The position numbers were made by a program, and so were the translations under genes. A DNA stretch of 22,156 nt from a virus. The stretch spans positions 1-22,156 of the IMG/VR virus record IMGVR_UViG_3300022752_000434; one strand, given 5' to 3'. The number at the start of each line of letters is the position of its first letter. Within the stretch, counting starts at the first letter, position 1. Under the pieces are notes generated by a model. That model saw only the letters and a list, made by a program, of their open reading frames with translations. It was not told where the DNA came from and did not search any database. This document shows positions 21,340 through 22,156 of the stretch, one piece after another.

Positions 21340-21628
21340 GGTTCGAAACCTCCGGGCCTTTGGGCATCGCGGCCCAGTAAAGCCATAACTTGATTTGCAT
21401 GGGGAAAGGGGCGTGGACGACGTCCACGCCATCGCGGGTGCCGGGGCGCACCAGCACGCCATCCGACACCAGCACCTGACGGTTCTCGGGCATCGTCTCG
21501 ATGGGGTTCCAGACGAGGTAGTACTCCCGCGCGGTTATGATGCGGCGCAGCCGCTCAATTTCAGCAGCCGCCTCATCATCAAGGGCAGTTGTGCCAGGGG
21601 CGCGCAACCGTTCCACGATATCGCTCAT
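21329..21628 (-). CDS. Small phage protein with DUF551-like C-terminus
   Basis: A 99-residue protein starting MSDIVERLRAPGTTALDDEA, a common opening in phage early proteins, with a short helix IERLRRIITAREYY. The C-terminal half (about 40-95) shows WNPIETMPENRQVLVSDGVL and WLYWAAMPKGP, resembling the DUF551 pattern of paired Trp/Pro blocks. Function of that family is unknown. The ATG at 21628 overlaps the upstream stop (ATGA). The 3' end overlaps the next gene by 11 bases. Confidence 0.7.
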   Translation of the reverse strand: MSDIVERLRAPGTTALDDEAAAEIERLRRIITAREYYLVWNPIETMPENRQVLVSDGVLVRPGTRDGVDVVHAPFPMQIKLWLYWAAMPKGPEVSNHGR

Positions 21629-21807
21629 GTCTTCAAGATCTCCATCGCCGATCGCACCAGCGTCTCAGCCAGGCGCAGCGCCTGCATGGGCGTCAGCTCG
21701 GCCACGCGGTCGTCCTTACTATCAACGCCGTGCAGGACGAGCTGCACCCGCTCGGGGTGGGCGTAGGCGAAGGCTTCGCGCACAGGCCCTAGCACGCGGT
21801 CGCTCAT
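21625..21807 (-). CDS. Small phage protein, function unknown
   Basis: A 60-residue protein (MSDRVLGPVREAFAYAHPER, then LTPMQALRLAETLVRSAMEI), mostly helical with a short strand VQLVLHGV. I know no function. Both ends are joined to neighbours by ATGA overlaps, which supports the start and places it firmly in the operon. Confidence 0.6.
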   Translation of the reverse strand: MSDRVLGPVREAFAYAHPERVQLVLHGVDSKDDRVAELTPMQALRLAETLVRSAMEILKT

Positions 21808-22064
21808 GGCTTGGCCTCCCGGTAGATGTCCAGAAAGGACTGATGGACCAGCCCGCCGCAGGCGAGGCGCACCATGACGGTCGGCTCCCCGATGGCCTCG
21901 ACGATGTCGCGCTCAATCTGGTGCAGGCGGTTGGCGATGGCTTCGATCACGTCGGGGTCGTCGCCCGCGTCGCCATCGCGGCGGTCGAGCAGCGCCGCCA
22001 CCCTCTCGGCCACGTCGAACGCGGCGCTAATGGCCCGGTCGGCCTTCTCTGTCGTGTAGTGCAT
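21804..22064 (-). CDS. Small helical phage protein, function unknown
   Basis: An 86-residue protein starting MHYTTEKADRAISAAFDVAE, with acidic helices (DPDVIEAIANRLHQIERDIV) and a C-terminal segment MVRLACGGLVHQSFLDIYRE. A GGAGGGG-type site precedes the ATG. No known domain is recognised. The stop overlaps the next ATG by 4 bases. It is the first complete gene of the minus-strand unit within the window. Confidence 0.6.
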   Translation of the reverse strand: MHYTTEKADRAISAAFDVAERVAALLDRRDGDAGDDPDVIEAIANRLHQIERDIVEAIGEPTVMVRLACGGLVHQSFLDIYREAKP

Positions 22065-22088
22065 CTGTCGTCCCCTCCCTCGTCGGCG

Positions 22089-22156
22089 TCACGCGCTGGC
22101 GATCTCGCGCACCAGCCGAGCGCCGGCGGGCGTCGCGGTCAGTTCGACCAAGCGGC
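22089..22156 (-). CDS. C-terminal end of a further minus-strand gene (truncated by window edge)
   Basis: An open frame enters from the right edge and stops at TGA 22089-22091. The 21 visible residues end LTATPAGARLVREIASA. The L-T-x-x-G-x-x-L pattern is seen at the end of winged-helix regulators such as MarR types, but 21 residues are too few to name it. Twenty-four bases separate it from the next ATG, so it probably belongs to the same operon. Confidence 0.4.
   Translation of the reverse strand, partial: RLVELTATPAGARLVREIASA

Noticed and set aside
1-22156. CRISPR array, tRNA genes, insertion sequences or attachment sites
   Set aside because: I saw no regularly spaced repeats, cloverleaf-like sequence, transposase frame or paired terminal repeats. 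Reading by eye could miss a divergent tRNA.

Overview
The window is part of the genome of a tailed bacteriophage or prophage. The virion genes are of the short-tailed (podovirus, P22-like) type, and the host is probably a GC-rich proteobacterium. The evidence is a P22 gp10-like tail protein, three consecutive ejection-type proteins, a compact holin/endolysin cassette, and a phage replication set (Cas4-like nuclease, family A DNA polymerase, primase-helicase, SNF2-type helicase, VRR-NUC nuclease). Base composition is high in G+C by eye, and long spurious antisense reading frames occur everywhere. The exception is the HNH endonuclease gene near 20.5-21.0 kb, which is visibly AT-richer. I see no integrase, lysogeny repressor, tRNA, rRNA, CRISPR array or insertion sequence, so lifestyle cannot be settled here. 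Terminase, portal and capsid genes must lie outside the window, probably to the left.

Layout. (1) 1-8174, plus strand: virion genes. They are the gp10-like protein (5' end cut off), a small conserved protein, a tail fibre with a Gly-rich tip, a poly-Pro protein, a small cupin, a small beta-rich protein, a GNAT-like protein and three ejection proteins. (2) 8187-9202, plus strand: a TM/coiled-coil lysis-associated protein, a 55-residue holin candidate and a GH19 endolysin. (3) 9177-11427, minus strand: a small protein, an SNF2-like helicase, an XF1762-family protein and a VRR-NUC nuclease, read away from a short divergent control region at 11428-11513. (4) 11514-19685, plus strand: DUF2800 Cas4-like nuclease, a protein in the slot usually held by an ssDNA-binding protein, a PAPS-reductase/DndC-like protein, DNA polymerase I, a PrimPol-type primase-helicase, an HTH-metallophosphoesterase and a small protein. 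(5) 19682-22156, minus strand: an HPPC-motif protein, a small conserved phage protein, an HNH endonuclease, four small early-type proteins and the C-terminal end of a further gene.

How it fits together. Regions 3 and 4 look like one replication/recombination module split across two divergent transcription units. The primase-helicase would prime and unwind, the family A polymerase would copy, and DUF2800, VRR-NUC and the SNF2-type helicase would process DNA. Start/stop overlaps (ATGA, GTGA, TGATG) link most neighbours, which implies translational coupling. The points most worth a second look are these: leucine at the polymerase position equivalent to E. coli Phe762; the four-cysteine PAPS-reductase-like protein inside the replication operon; the HPPC-motif protein with no recognisable SAM motif; the split replication module with a replaced SSB slot; the 95-base same-strand overlap of two nuclease-cluster genes; and the compositionally foreign HNH gene.
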